DNA of 64,000 bases from Roseibacillus persicicus (GCF_014651675.1 NZ_BMXI01000006.1:186001-250000); one strand, 5' to 3'. Shown: positions 1 through 9,077, counted from the first letter of the stretch. Numbers and translations: made by a program. Notes: generated from the sequence alone by a model not told the origin.

Positions 1-557
1 GAAAAACTTTGGGGGCGATCCCGCGGTTCTTTCACTGTGCTTGTGGAGATGTCTTCCGTTCCTTGGATACCCGGACCCGTATTGGGCAGGAGTTCGTGCG
101 CTATTCCTCAAGTGGCGAACTTGTGCCAGATGAGTTGACCGTGGAATTGTGGCGCACCCAGATGCGCAACTGGGCTGATACCCACGTTTACAAGCCCGAC
201 ATTGATTTACTGATTTTGGACGGCATTCCCCGCAATGTTAGGCAAGCTGAGATTATGGAGGAAAGTCTCATCATCCATCAGGTGATTCATCTCTCTTGTC
301 CCGAGCGCTCCGAGCTGGCTCGCCGGATGCGGAAGCGGGCTTTGAAAGAAAACCGCTATGACGACGCAAATGATGCCGTCATTGAGCAACGAATCCGCAC
401 TTACGAGGAAGAGACAAAGCCGATTCTAGAGTTTTACGGTCCCAAGATGGTGGCTGATATTGACGCGACTGGCACGCCGGTGAAGGTGCTCTACGATGTC
501 ATCGAGCGATTGATGCAGTTGCAAATTTACAAGGATATGGCAGGCAAGAAGGCCTAG
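1..557 (+). CDS. adk: adenylate kinase family protein, 5' end outside window
   Basis: Adenylate kinases interconvert ATP + AMP and two ADP in the cytoplasm. The reading frame is open from the first bases, so the P-loop and true start lie upstream of the window. Visible are the AMP-binding part (CGDVFRSL), a central DGIPRN stretch matching the family D-G-[FY]-P-R motif, and a short LID (RMRKRALKENRYDD) followed by I-E-Q-R-I-R-T-Y. The LID is the short type without zinc cysteines. The DGIPRN and RSEL/RMRKR regions make the family clear. The gene is 9 bp upstream of fmt on the same strand, so the two are probably cotranscribed. Confidence 0.88.
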   Translation, partial: KTLGAIPRFFHCACGDVFRSLDTRTRIGQEFVRYSSSGELVPDELTVELWRTQMRNWADTHVYKPDIDLLILDGIPRNVRQAEIMEESLIIHQVIHLSCPERSELARRMRKRALKENRYDDANDAVIEQRIRTYEEETKPILEFYGPKMVADIDATGTPVKVLYDVIERLMQLQIYKDMAGKKA

Positions 558-566
558 TCCGCTACT

Positions 567-1502
567 ATGAACATCGTATTTCTTGGCACAGGGGAGATTG
601 CCATCCCAACTTTTCGCGCGCTTCTGGAGTCCGAGCATCGGGTTGCGGCCTTGGTGACCCAGCCGGATAAACCGGTCGGTCGTCGTTCGGAGCCACAGCC
701 TCCTGCAATCAAGGTGATCGCCCAAGAGGCTGGAATTCCTGTTCTGCAGCCCGAGCGAATCAAAAGTCCCGAGGCTTTGGCAGAGTTGGCTGCTTTATCA
801 GCGGAGGTGATGGTGGTGATGGCTTATGGTCAGATCCTGCCCCAAAAGCTCATCGAGATGCCGAGCAAGGCGATCATCAATTTGCATGCTTCACTGCTGC
901 CAAAATATCGTGGGGCAAGTTGTATCCAGTCAGCCATTCTCAATGATGATGCTGAGACGGGATGGACTGTGATGCATGTCGTGAAGGCGCTCGATGCCGG
1001 CGATATCATTGAAGCCCGTCCGATGGCGATTGCAAAAGACGAGACCGGAGAAAGTTTGCACGACCGCTTGGCGGAAGCTGGGCCGGAATCTTTGCTGTCC
1101 GCTTTGGAGGAGATTGCGTCTGGTTCTGATCGTCGGACTCCCCAAGATGAGAAGCTCACTTGTTATGCTCCGAAGCTTGAGCGTGAGGATGGTCGTCTTG
1201 ACTGGTCGCGCCCGGCCGCAGAAATTGAGCGCCAGATTCGAGCCTTTCACACCTGGCCCGGCACCTTCACAACTTTTGTCGATGGGAAAAGAAAGGAGAA
1301 GCGGCTGAAGGTTTTTCCTCAAGTTCAACTCAGCAAGGAGTCCGGGCAGCCGGGGGCCGTTCAGGTCGATTCGGAAAGCCACGAGGTTCGCGTAGCCTGC
1401 GGCGCAGGCTCCTTGGTTTTAGGTGAAGTTCAGCCCGAGGGAGCCAAGCGGATGTCAGCGCAAGAGTTCCTGCGAGGCAATGCGGTGGACCAGTTGGGTT
1501 AG
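567..1502 (+). CDS. fmt: methionyl-tRNA formyltransferase
   Basis: This cytoplasmic enzyme formylates initiator Met-tRNA using 10-formyltetrahydrofolate. At 311 residues it has the usual length. The N-terminal Rossmann-like hydrolase fold starts with MNIVFLGTGE. The formyl-THF site motif NLHASLLPKYRG is at residues 105-116 and the catalytic-region LDAGDI at 142-147. The C-terminal OB-like tRNA-binding domain starts around residue 205 (YAPKLEREDG, then IRAFHTWPGT). The ATG lies 9 bp after the adk stop. The gene converges on trmD with a 7 bp gap. I do not see def beside it, the common partner in other bacteria. Confidence 0.96.
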   Translation: MNIVFLGTGEIAIPTFRALLESEHRVAALVTQPDKPVGRRSEPQPPAIKVIAQEAGIPVLQPERIKSPEALAELAALSAEVMVVMAYGQILPQKLIEMPSKAIINLHASLLPKYRGASCIQSAILNDDAETGWTVMHVVKALDAGDIIEARPMAIAKDETGESLHDRLAEAGPESLLSALEEIASGSDRRTPQDEKLTCYAPKLEREDGRLDWSRPAAEIERQIRAFHTWPGTFTTFVDGKRKEKRLKVFPQVQLSKESGQPGAVQVDSESHEVRVACGAGSLVLGEVQPEGAKRMSAQEFLRGNAVDQLG

Positions 1503-1509
1503 CCCAAGA

Positions 1510-2181
1510 TTAGTCTAACAGGTCCGGGCGGTTCTCGCGCGTGCGCTGGAGAGCTTGTGCCTTTTTCCATTCATCGATTTTCGCGTGATGGCCGGAAAGC
1601 AGGACTTCCGGGACCTTAAGGCCACGGAATTCGATGGGTTTGGTGTAGGCGGGAGCTTCCAGCATGTTCGGGTCCGAAAAGGATTCGTCCTCAGGTGAGC
1701 GGGCGTCGCCCAGAGCGCCGGGGAGAAGTCGAATGATGCTGTCGCAGAGAACGGCAGCCGCGAGGGCGCCGTTGGTGAGCACGTAGTCGCCAATCGAAAG
1801 TTCCAGATCGACCAGCTCCGTAATCACCCGGTGGTCCACTCCCTCATAGTGCCCGCAGATGAGGATGAGATGGTCTTCGCTTGAGAGTTCGCGCACCGTG
1901 GCTTGTTTGAGAACTTGGCCCTGGGGAGTGAGAAGGATGACTTTCGAGCTTTCTGTTCGCAGCTCTTCGATGGCGGCAAAGAGAGGTTCGGGTTTGAGCA
2001 GCATTCCCTGACCGCCGCCGCAAAGATACTCATCTGTCTTGCGATGTTTGCCAGTAGCCCAGTCGCGTAGTTGATGGGCTTTGACTTCGGCGATTCCAGC
2101 CTCCCGGGCGCGCTTGATGATGCTTTCCGAGAGCGGGGCGAGTGCGATCTCGGGAAAGAGTGTGATGATATCGATGCGCAT
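1510..2181 (-). CDS. trmD: tRNA (guanine-N1-)-methyltransferase
   Basis: TrmD methylates G37 of tRNAs reading CNN codons with S-adenosylmethionine; it is an essential trefoil-knot (SPOUT) enzyme in the cytoplasm. The 223-residue protein begins MRIDIITLFPE, with CGGGQGM at 54-60, CGHYEGVD at 109-116 and SIGDYVLTNGALAA at 129-142. The usual forms of these segments are GGGPGM and TGGELAA, so this is a diverged subtype, but the knot skeleton is intact. It is not followed by rplS or preceded by rimM here, so the common rpsP-rimM-trmD-rplS order is broken, at least on this side. The ATG start is supported by homology starting at residue 1. Confidence 0.95.
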   Translation of the reverse strand: MRIDIITLFPEIALAPLSESIIKRAREAGIAEVKAHQLRDWATGKHRKTDEYLCGGGQGMLLKPEPLFAAIEELRTESSKVILLTPQGQVLKQATVRELSSEDHLILICGHYEGVDHRVITELVDLELSIGDYVLTNGALAAAVLCDSIIRLLPGALGDARSPEDESFSDPNMLEAPAYTKPIEFRGLKVPEVLLSGHHAKIDEWKKAQALQRTRENRPDLLD

Positions 2182-2236
2182 GGGCGGCGAGCTTCGTCAC
2201 ACTGGCAGCAAGGTGCAATCCTTCACTGCGGAAAGA

Positions 2237-2710
2237 CTACCATTGAGTGTAGGACGATGGATCCGGATTGTAACTGAGGTCCGTCACACTCCCGCCACCT
2301 CCCGTGCAGATGTAAAGGGTGCCGATAGGGGGGACGATGTCTCCGTCACCGGCGACAAAGTCAAAGCTATGGCTGGCAGACGGATGGTCGGGAAGTTCGC
2401 CTACTCCCTTGGGCAAACCTGTCGAGCGGTCGGTTCCGTTTGCAATATATTTCTCCGCGCCGAAAAGCTGGTCGGGAAGGTCGGGATACGCTGCCTCGCG
2501 GTAGCCTTCGATCTGGATATGGGAGCGGAGACCCTGTTGAGCACTCCGAATGAGAAGAATTGCCATGGTCCGGTCGCTGCCTCGTTTCCACGCTCCGGCC
2601 CCAATGAAAACGACAGCAATCAGTCCGAGCATGACGAGCATCACAACGGTGAGCTCAATCAAGGTCATGCCACGTTGTCCGGTTTTGGGGGATGGGAAGG
2701 GGAGGGTCAT
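2237..2710 (-). CDS. type II/IV pilin-like pseudopilin
   Basis: This is a small 157-residue exported protein with a class III prepilin leader. Positively charged QRG is followed by MTLIEL, so prepilin peptidase would cut between Gly14 and Met15, leaving Glu at +5 of the mature protein. A hydrophobic helix follows (residues 15-37). The remainder is a short globular domain with several prolines and glycines and no recognisable catalytic motif. The family is known for type II secretion or type IV pilus minor subunits. No other pilus or secretion gene is adjacent, so the partner machinery must lie elsewhere. The gene lies downstream of the cytochrome gene, behind an AT-rich hairpin. Confidence 0.8.
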   Translation of the reverse strand: MTLPFPSPKTGQRGMTLIELTVVMLVMLGLIAVVFIGAGAWKRGSDRTMAILLIRSAQQGLRSHIQIEGYREAAYPDLPDQLFGAEKYIANGTDRSTGLPKGVGELPDHPSASHSFDFVAGDGDIVPPIGTLYICTGGGGSVTDLSYNPDPSSYTQW

Positions 2711-2771
2711 TTGTATGGGATTAATAATCAGGTGCAGGAGGTATTTAACACAATCTAATCAAAAACTTTAT

Positions 2772-2801
2772 AAAAAAATGACTTTAGCTCTCATTTTTTT
2801 A
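2772..2801 (-). terminator. AT-rich hairpin after the cytochrome gene
   Basis: A 10-bp inverted repeat (aaaaaaatga / tcattttttt) with a 9-nt loop lies 19 bp beyond the stop of the five-heme cytochrome gene, so the minus-strand transcript would end in a U run. The stem is almost all A-U, so termination strength is doubtful. Confidence 0.4.
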
Positions 2802-2819
2802 GGAATGACCCTTTGGGAG

Positions 2820-4802
2820 CTATTGGCTCTTCAAAAATTCCCAAATCGCTTCGAACTGCTTCTCACTGTCATTGTTGAGCACGGGCAAGGGGGTCTTGCC
2901 ACTTTCATCTGCGTAGCGAGGCATTTTAGTATCGGGAGTGATGCGGGTTGGGTCGTGCATCCATTGGAAAAAGAAGCTCTCGCGGAGGCGGTGTTTGGTC
3001 TGATCGAAGTTGATACCCATTACCTCGAAGGCCGCAGTCGGGTCCTGGTCGCCTACTCCATGGCAGGTGGTGCAGCCGAATCCAGTGTCCGAGCCAATAA
3101 TTTCTTCACCAAGGGTGGCCAATTCTTGGTTTGGCTCTTCCTTATTCTGTTTCGAAGGGGCCAAACCGTGTTGTTGGGCCAAACCAATGGCAAAAGATTC
3201 TGGTGAATGATTGGCGAATCCGGGCATGCGGGCATCCAGCCATGGACGTGGCCGCGGCTCCGCTTCACCCTTGAGTATGTTCGTCAGATAATCTGTGTGG
3301 AGCATGGCCCCGGTGTGGGTGAGGCGCGGTAGGCTTTGATCAAGCTTCTCTTCCACATGGAGATGGGCTGCCAGCGCGGAGGTTTGCGAGTGCAGGGAGC
3401 CTAATAGGGCGGGAACCTCGTCACGAGTGTGGCAGGCATCGCACCGCAGTGTCCGCAATTGGCGCTCGGCCAATGATGCGGCGGTATCGTTTTTCAGTGA
3501 TTCGAGATGTTCGCTGCGCAAGGCTTCCAGAGCAGCACCGGCCTGCGGAGGTAGATTGAGGTGACTGCCAGGGGAGTCGTAACAGGCTGCCTGGTCCCAC
3601 GGCTTTTGAACAATGGTCTCGAACGAAGGAAGCTTGGAGGGGTCGTAGGGGAGGCCGGCGTGGCAGGCTCCGCATTGCATGGACAGCGAGTGCCCGGCAC
3701 CCTTGGAGGCGTCACCTTCGGGAAAGACGAGCTCTGGTTTCTCCGCCTTGGCCGATGCTTCCTGAAGGTAGCTGGTCAGGTTGGTCGCTTCTTCCTCGCT
3801 GAGCCGGAAGTTTGGCATCCGGGTGTGGGGAGAAAGTTGCGATGGATTGAGAAGAAAGTCGCGCAGGGCGGATGGTTGAAACTTCTCCGCAAGATGGATG
3901 AGGGGAACTCGATTGTCTGAGGGAGCCCCTTCGGTAGGGAGGCCATGACAGGTCACGCATGCCAGTTTATGAAAAACTGCTCCGCCATCCTGGCTGTCGC
4001 CCTCCACTTGCACAGGTTCAGCTCCCGATTTCATACTCATCAGGTAGGCGGCCAAGTCAGCGGCCTGCTGGCGCCCTTCGTCGTTGTCCTCCACCAAGCG
4101 AGGCATGTTGGTATCGGGACGATAGAATGAGGGGTCTGCAATCCAACGAGCCAGCCAGTCTTGTTTCAGTCGGTCTCCGGTGAGGCCGAGAATGGGCGGA
4201 ACGTGGGCCAGTTCGGGCATGCCATTGGGCCCGAAGCCTTGCGTGGAAACGTGGCACTTGATGCAGAGCTGACGTCCAAAGATTTCGCGGCCTTGGTAGG
4301 CCAAGGCATCCTTTGCAAGCGAGGGATCAATTTTGGCAAAGGCGTTGGGCGGGATGGGTTCGGTTGGGAATGCTCTCTCCTCCCAAAGGAGCTGGAAGCG
4401 GGATTCGCCTTCTTCGGGGGCGGTATAAGTGAGTGAGATCTCGTGTTCGCCCGAGTTCAGCCGCAGGCGTTCGGATTTCTCACCACCCAATTCGCCCTCT
4501 TCGCTAAGAACTTCCTCACCTGCCACTGAAAGGCTGGCGCTTCCATTTCCCGCAAAGGAAAAGTAGAGGCGCTGTCTTTTCTCCACCACTAATTTACCCG
4601 TCCAAGTTACCGTGAAGGGCGCGGCCTCGAGAAGAGGGGTCGCCGGAGTGTCGGCGGGCACATGGAGAGCGGGAAGGCGAACGAGATGCGAGTCTGTCGA
4701 TTCTCCCTGAGTGTAAGTGGCCAGGAGCTCCGCGTGCGACACGGAGGTTCCGAAGAGGAGGCAAAGGGCTGCGAGTTGGGGATGAGGTTGCGAGAAATTC
4801 AT
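2820..4802 (-). CDS. exported PA14-like plus five-heme cytochrome c protein
   Basis: Predicted periplasmic electron-transfer protein of 660 residues. I chose the ATG at 4802 because it gives a good signal peptide ending at SHA; the longer frame adds 36 residues without leader character. After the leader comes a PA14-like beta domain (about residues 25-145, ending in QLLWEE). Five CxxCH heme-binding motifs follow: CIKCH 180-184, CVTCH 282-286, CGACH 377-381, CDACH 454-458 and CTTCH 577-581. The spacer segments carry repeated TNMPRL/TRMPNF/TKMPRY methionines that could be the distal heme ligands. PVC bacteria have many such PA14 or membrane-bound-dehydrogenase plus cytochrome fusions. The electron donor and acceptor are unknown. 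It is divergent from dnaB. Confidence 0.85.
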   Translation of the reverse strand: MNFSQPHPQLAALCLLFGTSVSHAELLATYTQGESTDSHLVRLPALHVPADTPATPLLEAAPFTVTWTGKLVVEKRQRLYFSFAGNGSASLSVAGEEVLSEEGELGGEKSERLRLNSGEHEISLTYTAPEEGESRFQLLWEERAFPTEPIPPNAFAKIDPSLAKDALAYQGREIFGRQLCIKCHVSTQGFGPNGMPELAHVPPILGLTGDRLKQDWLARWIADPSFYRPDTNMPRLVEDNDEGRQQAADLAAYLMSMKSGAEPVQVEGDSQDGGAVFHKLACVTCHGLPTEGAPSDNRVPLIHLAEKFQPSALRDFLLNPSQLSPHTRMPNFRLSEEEATNLTSYLQEASAKAEKPELVFPEGDASKGAGHSLSMQCGACHAGLPYDPSKLPSFETIVQKPWDQAACYDSPGSHLNLPPQAGAALEALRSEHLESLKNDTAASLAERQLRTLRCDACHTRDEVPALLGSLHSQTSALAAHLHVEEKLDQSLPRLTHTGAMLHTDYLTNILKGEAEPRPRPWLDARMPGFANHSPESFAIGLAQQHGLAPSKQNKEEPNQELATLGEEIIGSDTGFGCTTCHGVGDQDPTAAFEVMGINFDQTKHRLRESFFFQWMHDPTRITPDTKMPRYADESGKTPLPVLNNDSEKQFEAIWEFLKSQ

Positions 4803-5009
4803 CAAGGCTGAGTCGTGGTGTGGGTTTACCGCTGGGATGAGGCGAAAGTTTCGATAAGTGTCATTTCGATTCTGAATAATAGTGAAGTAAAATGAAAGCG
4901 TTAGGAACATTTTGACGATTTTTACTACTCTTTTGGGGGGTGTATTTTTCTAACCGACAAAAAGCTTGTTTCCCTAAAACCTCCGCCGTCCTATCCTCGC
5001 CGCCGCGCG

Positions 5010-6464
5010 ATGGATAAGAACAAGTCAGATAAAAAGGGCAAAAAAGGGGCGATGCCCAGGCTCCAGGTGGTTCCGGAAGATGGGCTAAAAGATGCCCGGG
5101 CAATTCCCAATGCTCTGGAGGCGGAGCGTGCGGTTTTGTCCTCCATGATTCAGGATCCCATTGACCGAATCGGGCAGGCCGTCGAGCTGGGATTGCGCCC
5201 CCAATATCTCTACCTCCCGTCCCATCAGTTGTTGTATGAACTTTTGCTCGAGCGCTTCGATGCCGGGCAACCCATTGATGTTGTCATCCTTCACCAGACC
5301 TTGATGGACCGGGGTCAATTGGATTCCGTAGGAGGACCTTCCGCTCTCGTGGACCTCTCGAATGCGGCCAGCTCAGCCGCTCACTTCGAATACTATCTCG
5401 GAGTGATCCGGGACAAATACGTTTTGCGCGCCATTATTGAAAACGCGAATGAGGCGATTGAGGAGGCCTATGGAAACCCTCCCGAGGTGGCGGGCTTTCT
5501 CGATACGGTCGAAACCAACATTTTCGGTATTAAAGAAGACCTCGAGGTGAAAGGGGAGCTGACGATGAAGGAGCTCATTGGAAATGTCCTCGATGTTTTC
5601 GAGGATTTGGCATCGGGGAAAAAAGGGTTGGAAGGAATACCCATGGGCTACCCAATGCTGGATGAGATGGCCAATGGTCTCAAACCTGGTGAGATGATGA
5701 TTATCGCGGCTCGTCCTTCGATGGGAAAGACCTCCTTCATGATGAATATCGTGGAGCATATCGCCATCGATCAGAGCAAGCCTTCCCTCGTATTCTCCTG
5801 CGAGATGTCTTCGCAACAGATTGTGCAGCGTCTCTTGTTCTCCCGTGCCCGCTTCGCGTTGTCACAGATGAAGCCGGGCTTCAAGATTACCAAAGAGGAA
5901 TTGAAGCGGATTCAGAAGGCTTCGCAGGAACTCGCCGAGGCTCCACTCTTCATCGACGATACCCCTTCTCTTCCGATCGGCGATCTGCGGGCCAAGGCGC
6001 GTCGCCTCAAGCGGGAGAAAGACATCCAGTTGATCGCGGTGGACTACCTTCAGCTGATGCGGTCCAACTCCAAGCAAGCGGGTGACTCTCGTGAACGGGA
6101 AATTGCCGAGATTTCTTCCGGGCTTAAAGCCATTGCCAAGGAACTGGGAATACCGGTCATTGTTCTGGCCCAGCTTAACCGTGGACCCGAGCAACGGGGT
6201 GGAACTCCCCGGATGTCCGACTTGCGTGAGTCGGGTTCCATCGAGCAGGACGCCGATATGATTGGGCTGCTGTTTCGAAAGGAGTATTACAACGATCCGA
6301 CCAAAGAGGACGCGGAAGAAGAACGTGAGGCCAATGCCGGTCTCGCCCAGCTGATTTTGGCCAAAAACCGGAACGGTCCGACTGGTGATGTGCCTCTCAC
6401 TTTCACAAAAGAATTGATGAGATTCGAGCCTAGAGAGTTTCTCCCTGACGAAGAGCAGGGCTAG
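5010..6464 (+). CDS. dnaB: replicative DNA helicase
   Basis: DnaB is the hexameric 5'-3' helicase that unwinds DNA at the replication fork and recruits primase. The protein has 484 residues, in the usual range. A basic N-terminal extension (KNKSDKKGKKG) precedes the DnaB N-domain (NALEAERAVLSSM, about 34-46). The RecA-like domain has Walker A ARPSMGKTS at about 234-242 and Walker B LIAVDYLQLM at about 340-349. The DnaB signature LAQLNRGPEQR and RESGSIEQDAD follow. No intein interrupts it. The ATG at 5010 is the first in frame. About 200 bp separates it from the divergent cytochrome gene; that gap must hold both promoters, but I see no convincing -35/-10 pair. Confidence 0.97.
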   Translation: MDKNKSDKKGKKGAMPRLQVVPEDGLKDARAIPNALEAERAVLSSMIQDPIDRIGQAVELGLRPQYLYLPSHQLLYELLLERFDAGQPIDVVILHQTLMDRGQLDSVGGPSALVDLSNAASSAAHFEYYLGVIRDKYVLRAIIENANEAIEEAYGNPPEVAGFLDTVETNIFGIKEDLEVKGELTMKELIGNVLDVFEDLASGKKGLEGIPMGYPMLDEMANGLKPGEMMIIAARPSMGKTSFMMNIVEHIAIDQSKPSLVFSCEMSSQQIVQRLLFSRARFALSQMKPGFKITKEELKRIQKASQELAEAPLFIDDTPSLPIGDLRAKARRLKREKDIQLIAVDYLQLMRSNSKQAGDSREREIAEISSGLKAIAKELGIPVIVLAQLNRGPEQRGGTPRMSDLRESGSIEQDADMIGLLFRKEYYNDPTKEDAEEEREANAGLAQLILAKNRNGPTGDVPLTFTKELMRFEPREFLPDEEQG

Positions 6465-6515
6465 GAGCGAGCTGCAGGCTGTCCCAATACCGACCCGGCC
6501 ATTGCCGACCCGGAT

Positions 6516-6911
6516 TTATCGTGGGTTCTTGTCTAGGGCAAGAACCCAGCGGGCGGCGAGGGCTCCAAAGAATGCTACCCCGAGAAGGCTGCAGAGAAGG
6601 TCTGCGGGTGAGAACGTTCGGCTTGCGAAAAAGACTTGGGAAAGCTCTTCCATGGAGACTAGCAGGCCAACGCCCATTGTAACGAAAAGGGCGCCTTTTC
6701 GCACCGGGGTTCTCAATCGGGGAGAGAGGGCGAAGACGGCAAGAAAGCTTGCGATCCCCATCAGAAGAAAATGGCCAATTTTATCGAAGTGGGGAGTGCA
6801 GGCGAAGAGTCGAAAGAGGGCGATTTCCTTACCCTGATTGCTCATTACCACGACGGTCCCCATGAAGGCTAGGAATCCGGCCAAGAGGATGCTTGGGAGT
6901 AATCGAAGCAT
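6516..6911 (-). CDS. VanZ-like membrane protein
   Basis: A small integral membrane protein of 131 residues with about four hydrophobic helices. The VanZ-family pattern is present: DKIGHFLLMG (about 43-52) near the second helix, then MEELSQVF (about 86-93) and FSPADLLCSLLG (about 99-110). VanZ itself confers teicoplanin resistance, but most bacterial members have no known function, and I infer none here. It is 30 bp downstream of the antiporter gene on the same strand and could be cotranscribed. It converges with dnaB; its last codons lie in a 10-bp perfect inverted repeat. Confidence 0.8.
   Translation of the reverse strand: MLRLLPSILLAGFLAFMGTVVVMSNQGKEIALFRLFACTPHFDKIGHFLLMGIASFLAVFALSPRLRTPVRKGALFVTMGVGLLVSMEELSQVFFASRTFSPADLLCSLLGVAFFGALAARWVLALDKNPR
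6522..6548. other. 10-bp perfect hairpin at the end of the VanZ-like gene
   Basis: tgggttcttg and caagaaccca flank a 7-nt loop. The structure lies inside the last codons of the VanZ-like gene and 58 bp after the convergent dnaB stop. It has no U tract on either strand, so it may block read-through between convergent genes or may simply protect mRNA ends. Confidence 0.4.
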
Positions 6912-6941
6912 CTCTTGGGTCTATCGACTGGTTCGCTTTCG

Positions 6942-8798
6942 CTACAGGCCCATCGGTTGCGCGGTCTCGTCCTCTTTCAGACTTGGCTGCTCTTCCGGGA
7001 CCAGTGCGTAGATCTTTGTTCCGTCGGCGATGGATTTGGTTTCAGTCTCGAAGGGCATTAGTCCTTTTTCCGGATCATTCAGAAAGAGGACCCGGGTCTC
7101 AGGTCCGTGCTTGGAGATGAAATCCTCCAAGGTAAAGACTTCCGTCAGCTGGGTGTTCTTCAGCGTGGCGCCGCGCAGAGCTGTAGCTTCCAAGTCTCGG
7201 AACTTGGGTCCATTGAGAAAGCACAGTCGGGCCCGCTGCCGGTGGTCGACCGCCTTGGAGTGGTGGCCGTCACTGTCGCTTGGGGTGAGCTGCCAGCAGT
7301 TTGCCTTGCCGAACAGGTGTCCGAATTCCTGCGCGGCCATGGTGTTGATTTCGTCGTTGGGAGTCGCTGCGATCAGTTGGCCAATGCCGGTGAGTTCCAG
7401 ATTCTCTTCAACGTATTCGGAAAGGATATTTGCTCGAATCGCGTTTAGCCCAGCCATCTTGGCGGAGGCCACGTTCTCGTATTTGGTATCGAGCAAAAGC
7501 ACGGGGTGGCCATCATCCTGAAGGGCTTTGGCTAGCATGCGGGTCCACCGGTCGGCTCCCGCAAAGAGCACTCCCCGGGTTGACTTGGCGGCTACTCCCA
7601 GCGTGCGGGCCAAGGGGACAGCCAGAAGCCCGTAAATCAGAACGGTGCCAATGATCACGATGAAAGTGACAGGCACCAGTTTGTCGGCCTGCTCCGCAAT
7701 GTCCGCAACCATTTTTCCATCTTCCGCAGCATGGGAAAACTCCAGCGCGAAGATTGAAGCCACCGCAGCGGCGACAATTCCACGGGGGGCGAGAGCGGCC
7801 AGGAAGAGGTTCTCCCGAAAGGTGGTCTGCTTGGAGCCGAGATTCGAAAGAAGAACGGACGCGGGGCGAACGATCAGAATGAGAATAGCGAGGAACACGA
7901 GACCCGGGATTAAAACCGACTGGAGAGAGGCCAGCTCGATGCGCCCGGAAAGAAGAATGAAGAGCAGGGAGATGATCAAGACCCTGAGATGCTCCTTGAA
8001 CTCCAGGACTTGCTTCACGGAGACGCTCTTCTGGTTGGCTAGGGCGATTCCTAACAGGGTCACGGTGAGGAGTCCGGACTCGGCCTGAATTGCGTTTGAA
8101 AGAGCGAAAGAAGAACCTACCACCGCGAGAAGAAATACCGACTCGAGATAGTCGGGAATGAGGTGATGCTTGAGCAATTGTTCGATCACTTTGCCCAAAA
8201 CAAAAGCCAGGCCAAATCCTACGATGAGGGTGAGGAAGAGAGCCTTGAGGAGGTCGCCGATGGCATCCTGCACCCCGGCGGAAATAGCGACTTGAAAGAC
8301 AAGGACGGCAGCTACCGCTCCGATGGGGTCAACGACAATACCTTCCCACTTGACGATGGATGCGACCTTGCGAGTCGGCTTGATCAGGCGCAGTAGAGGA
8401 CCGACCACCGTGGGGCCGGTAACTACTAGAATGGAGCCTAACAAGGCAGCCACCCGCCAGTCCCAGCCGAAGACGAGGTTGGCTGCAACGCTGGATAGGA
8501 AGCCGGCAATGAGCACCCCCCACGTGCAAAGCCGAACCACTGGGGTGCCCGCTTGCTTGAGCTCGGAAAACTTCAGAGTGAGTCCGCCTTCAAACAGGAT
8601 GATAGAAACAAAGAGACCGGTAATCGCCAGAAGTGTCTGTTCCGGCATGAAGTCATCGATGCGAGTGCCAGTGGCGGCAGAGAGGCCGAAGCCAAAGGCG
8701 AGCAGCAATAGGATGGAAGGGAGGCGGAAGCGCCAAGCTAGCCACTGGGCTAGAATGCCAAGCGCAAGCACAGCGGCCAAATAAGTGAGGGGGGTCAT
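6942..8798 (-). CDS. Na+/H+ antiporter (CPA family) with C-terminal TrkA-N domain
   Basis: Predicted inner-membrane cation/proton antiporter of 618 residues. I start it at the ATG at 8798: the longer frame adds 70 residues that run through the tRNA-Glu gene and lack family character, while MTPLTYLAAVLALG begins the first helix. About 12 hydrophobic helices span residues 1-400 (EGGLTLKF, VVTGPTVVGPLLR, LAALAPRGIVAAAVAS are typical CPA1/NhaP-like segments). A nucleotide-binding TrkA-N-like domain follows (VLFAGADRW, about 408 on), then a C-terminal regulatory part. The family exports Na+ or K+ for pH and salt homeostasis; ion specificity cannot be read here. VanZ-like gene lies 30 bp downstream. 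Confidence 0.9.
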   Translation of the reverse strand: MTPLTYLAAVLALGILAQWLAWRFRLPSILLLLAFGFGLSAATGTRIDDFMPEQTLLAITGLFVSIILFEGGLTLKFSELKQAGTPVVRLCTWGVLIAGFLSSVAANLVFGWDWRVAALLGSILVVTGPTVVGPLLRLIKPTRKVASIVKWEGIVVDPIGAVAAVLVFQVAISAGVQDAIGDLLKALFLTLIVGFGLAFVLGKVIEQLLKHHLIPDYLESVFLLAVVGSSFALSNAIQAESGLLTVTLLGIALANQKSVSVKQVLEFKEHLRVLIISLLFILLSGRIELASLQSVLIPGLVFLAILILIVRPASVLLSNLGSKQTTFRENLFLAALAPRGIVAAAVASIFALEFSHAAEDGKMVADIAEQADKLVPVTFIVIIGTVLIYGLLAVPLARTLGVAAKSTRGVLFAGADRWTRMLAKALQDDGHPVLLLDTKYENVASAKMAGLNAIRANILSEYVEENLELTGIGQLIAATPNDEINTMAAQEFGHLFGKANCWQLTPSDSDGHHSKAVDHRQRARLCFLNGPKFRDLEATALRGATLKNTQLTEVFTLEDFISKHGPETRVLFLNDPEKGLMPFETETKSIADGTKIYALVPEEQPSLKEDETAQPMGL

Positions 8799-8937
8799 GT
8801 CTAGTGGGATATTAGAAGCGAAAGAGTTAGAGGCCAGAACTAAGCTAGCCAGTTCGAGAGGAAGGTGCAGTCCCTTTGCTAGCCCGCAACTGCTTTTCTC
8901 AGAATGGGTTTCCAAAGATGTTGAGGCCAATGGGCAC

Positions 8938-8964
8938 AAAAAAACCGCAGCATTTGCTGCGGTT
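8938..8964 (-). terminator. Rho-independent terminator of tRNA-Glu
   Basis: On the minus strand a 10-bp perfect stem (aaccgcagca / tgctgcggtt) with a 2-nt loop is followed by seven U. It lies 38 bp past the tRNA 3' end. Confidence 0.85.
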
Positions 8965-9002
8965 GCGATCCTCTTGTTGCCGACTCTTTCAGAAAGAAAG
9001 AG

Positions 9003-9077
9003 TGGCAACCCGTAGGGGGATCGAACCCCTATTGCCAGAATGAAAATCTGGAGTCCTAACCATTAGACGAACGGGTC
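9003..9077 (-). tRNA. tRNA-Glu (anticodon TTC)
   Basis: The minus strand folds into a full cloverleaf. The acceptor stem pairs GACCCGT with ACGGGTT (one G-U at the first pair). The D loop contains the AATGGTTAGGA stretch, the anticodon stem is CCAGA/TCTGG around loop TTTTCAT, so the anticodon is TTC, and the T arm is GGGGTTCGATCCCC. Discriminator base is G and CCA appears to be encoded (9003-9005). With CCA the length is 75 nt. A good terminator lies downstream. Confidence 0.96.

Noticed and set aside
2081-2758. 225-residue + frame over trmD and the pseudopilin
   Set aside because: It covers the pseudopilin gene in antisense, and has no family features.
8799-9008. N-terminal extension of the antiporter frame
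   Set aside because: It would run through the tRNA-Glu terminator and into the tRNA 3' end; homology begins at the ATG at 8798.
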